Shown in pieces: positions 51,591-52,820 of a stretch of DNA of 52,820 nucleotides. Position numbers and translations under genes: made by a program. The notes beneath the pieces are model-generated. The model saw only the letters and a program-made list of their open reading frames with translations, made no database searches and was not told where the DNA came from. Within the stretch, counting starts at the first letter, position 1; the number at the start of each line of letters is the position of its first letter. The DNA comes from CAYNEL01 sp964396225 (lineage in GTDB: Bacteria > Patescibacteriota > Minisyncoccia > Moranbacterales > UBA1568), in NCBI GenBank assembly GCA_964396225.1, contig CAYNEL010000002.1:1-52820 (forward strand), given 5' to 3'.

Positions 51591-52718
51591 ATGGAACTCG
51601 AACCGGGACCTGATTTTCTTTCACAACTTCGGGAGACGCTGGCGCTGGGAGAGAGGATCTGGAAGGCGGCGCACGATGTGTCGCAAGAACCGCGTGACGG
51701 ACACGGCCGGTGGACCAGCGGCGGCGGCGCTTCGCTTGGCGGCGCTGCTTCCGGTCATCCGGCGCTGGAATGGACAACCGACGGAAAGGGTAATTGGCGG
51801 ACCGGAACCTACTCCCTCCACCGGGTGCCAAAACATGGGTACATCCTGAGTTACTGGGCGGACCCGAAAGGCCACGGAGAGACCATCGGGCTCTTCCCGA
51901 AAGGGGATTACAAACACGGCGGGGCGCTGGCGGCGGGGAAGGCGGCGGCGCAGGCGCACGCGAACAAGATTCGCGAACAGGCCGCTTCGCCGGCGGCGGG
52001 AACGGAGGTCCGGAAGGCGGCGCACGATGTGTCGCAAGAACCGCGCGACGCACACGGCCGGTGGACCAGCGGTGGCGGCGCTTCGCGCGTTTACGCCTGC
52101 GGTTGCGAGGGGAAGGCCACTGACTCTCATCTGGGGGTAACCGGCTACTGTCCGGAGTGCGAGGACTTCGTCGCCGAACGGTCGCTGAATTACCGCACCG
52201 CACAGTTTGCGGAACACGGCTACACGGTCCCCCCGGTCCCGGACGAAGATGATCTGGTAGCACTGAAAGAGCGGGCTGAAAGCCCGATTCCGGTGAGCGA
52301 GATGCAGGATTTCCTGCGGGACGTTTCCGTGCAGCAGCGGCGCGCTGAACTGCAGTTCGAGCACTTCCGCCGGGAGAAGGTGCTGATCGTCAATCAGGGG
52401 CGGCAGTTGCAGGCGAAGGCGAACTCTGCAAGCGCGCACTGGGATGAGTTGCGCGAATCGTTCGACGAGGCGCTGGGACGGGTAGACGAGGCGCACACTG
52501 CGGCGGCGCACTGGCACAACTATCAGGAATCGGGGCCGGTAATCCCGGGACTGATCATGTTCCGGCGGGCGACGCAAGCGGCGCAATCCGCACTGGACGA
52601 GGCGGCGGCGCTGGTGACGGAGATGAAGCGGGAGTATGAGCATCGCGGACAGGCTCTCCCGCATCCGGACGAGGTGGCGGCGATGCGGCATATCCGGCGG
52701 CGTCGGTACGGTGACTGA
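51591..52718 (+). CDS. Doubly GRW-tagged protein with HTDP-like module and zinc ribbon
   Basis: 375 residues from ATG 51591 with a GGAGGGGGG site. An amphipathic leader (DFLSQLRETLALGERIWKAA) leads to the tag QEPRDGHGRWTSGG, then a diverged HTDP module (LHRVPKHGYILSYWADPKG, FPKGDYKHGGALAAGKAAAQ). After that comes a second, nearly identical tag 117 codons on, a zinc ribbon (CGCEG...YCPECEDF), and a long coiled coil (residues about 230-350). The module's FPKG...AQAHAN end is closest to the protein at the left edge of the window. The duplicated tag could allow tandem packaging or cleavage. Function is inferred. Confidence 0.65.
   Translation: MELEPGPDFLSQLRETLALGERIWKAAHDVSQEPRDGHGRWTSGGGASLGGAASGHPALEWTTDGKGNWRTGTYSLHRVPKHGYILSYWADPKGHGETIGLFPKGDYKHGGALAAGKAAAQAHANKIREQAASPAAGTEVRKAAHDVSQEPRDAHGRWTSGGGASRVYACGCEGKATDSHLGVTGYCPECEDFVAERSLNYRTAQFAEHGYTVPPVPDEDDLVALKERAESPIPVSEMQDFLRDVSVQQRRAELQFEHFRREKVLIVNQGRQLQAKANSASAHWDELRESFDEALGRVDEAHTAAAHWHNYQESGPVIPGLIMFRRATQAAQSALDEAAALVTEMKREYEHRGQALPHPDEVAAMRHIRRRRYGD
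51661..52087 (+). repeat. In-frame tag duplication, 351-bp offset
   Basis: 51661-51736 and 52012-52087 are almost identical and are 117 codons apart. Both encode KAAHDVSQEPRDxHGRWTSG. They also match 15472-15540. Confidence 0.9.
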
Positions 52719-52741
52719 GAGCGACCGAACCCTCTCGGCAG

Positions 52742-52769
52742 GCCCCGGCTACGGTCGGGGCTTTTTTTT
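52742..52769 (+). terminator. Intrinsic terminator
   Basis: GCCCCG / CGGGGC (52742-52747 and 52756-52761) with an eight-base loop, then eight T. It ends the tagged gene. Confidence 0.88.
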
Positions 52770-52793
52770 CCGTTTTTTTTTCGCCAGAAGTAG

Positions 52794-52820
52794 TTGACAG
52801 GGGTGGAGTTACACGCCATA
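52794..52820 (+). promoter_or_regulatory. Truncated cassette promoter at the right edge
   Basis: TTTTCGCCAGAAGTAG, TTGACA 52794-52799, 17-bp spacer, then CATA at 52817-52820 where the window ends. The next gene to the right is predicted to be another early cassette. Confidence 0.8.

Noticed and set aside
1..52820. CRISPR array, tRNA genes, insertion sequences, integrase attachment site
   Set aside because: No regularly spaced repeats, no cloverleaf with CCA or GTTCRA-type loop that I could recognise by eye, no transposase motif and no integrase. A covariance-model tRNA scan would be needed to exclude tRNAs fully.

Overview
The window is part of the genome of a tailed double-stranded DNA bacteriophage (or prophage) with high G+C content. 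The evidence is a co-linear virion block: prohead protease, scaffold, major capsid protein, head-tail joining proteins, tail tube, tail chaperone and tape-measure protein. Large and small terminase subunits lie on the opposite strand, alongside phage DNA methyltransferases. A single tail-tube gene with no recognisable sheath suggests siphovirus-like morphology (inference). Signals are ordinary bacterial ones: TTGACA-N17-TATAAT-type promoters, GGAGG ribosome sites and GC-rich hairpin plus T-run terminators. The host is therefore a sigma70-type bacterium, which I cannot identify. I saw no integrase, portal, recognisable lysin, tRNA or CRISPR array. Both edges cut through genetic units (a gene on the left, a promoter on the right), so this is not a complete genome. 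No gene-free stretch exceeds about 155 bases.

Layout. 1-4.2 kb: two large odd proteins with AT-richer DNA, one with ADP-ribosyltransferase-like motifs. 4.2-8.0 kb: tightly overlapping small genes, including a membrane-anchored PAS protein and a LamG-like adhesin. 8.0-17.6 kb: a small membrane protein, an early cassette, then an operon with a Gam-like DNA-end protector, an N4-cytosine-type methyltransferase and an 1882-residue protein combining an SNF2-type helicase, a Nudix box and a zeta-toxin-like kinase. 17.6-32.5 kb: virion assembly genes. 32.6-37.3 kb: two early cassettes, then five genes for tagged, possibly virion-borne proteins. 37.3-42.2 kb, minus strand: terminase subunits, a second methyltransferase and a SWIM zinc-finger protein. 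42.2-52.8 kb: mostly plus-strand small early genes, a ParB-like protein, several helix-turn-helix proteins, a PD-(D/E)XK nuclease, a pentapeptide-repeat protein and one more tagged protein.

Two genome-wide systems stand out. First, at least nine genes are driven by nearly identical promoter cassettes. Each has TTGACA, 17-18 bp, a -10 box, exactly 5 nt, then TGTAATCA[C/G]TTG over the predicted transcription start, a GC hairpin, a ribosome site and usually a terminator of the previous unit. One whole cassette is duplicated 24 kb away. This resembles the mobile promoter/stem-loop cassettes described for T4-type phages but has a different sequence. Second, six proteins carry eight copies of a short motif, [Q/E]PRDxxGRWxxG, usually just after an N-terminal amphipathic leader and followed by unrelated C-terminal domains (SNF2/Nudix/kinase, zinc-binding, unknown). 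Several also share a GVHxxxHTDP module. I infer a modular tag for cargo packaged with, or injected by, the virion; this is not shown by sequence alone.

How the genes may work together: the promoter cassettes would express early host-takeover genes, including Gam-like, nuclease and small unknown proteins. The methyltransferases and Gam-like protein would protect phage DNA. The tagged proteins would enter the host or ride in the capsid. The protease, scaffold and capsid proteins build the head, and the terminase fills it.
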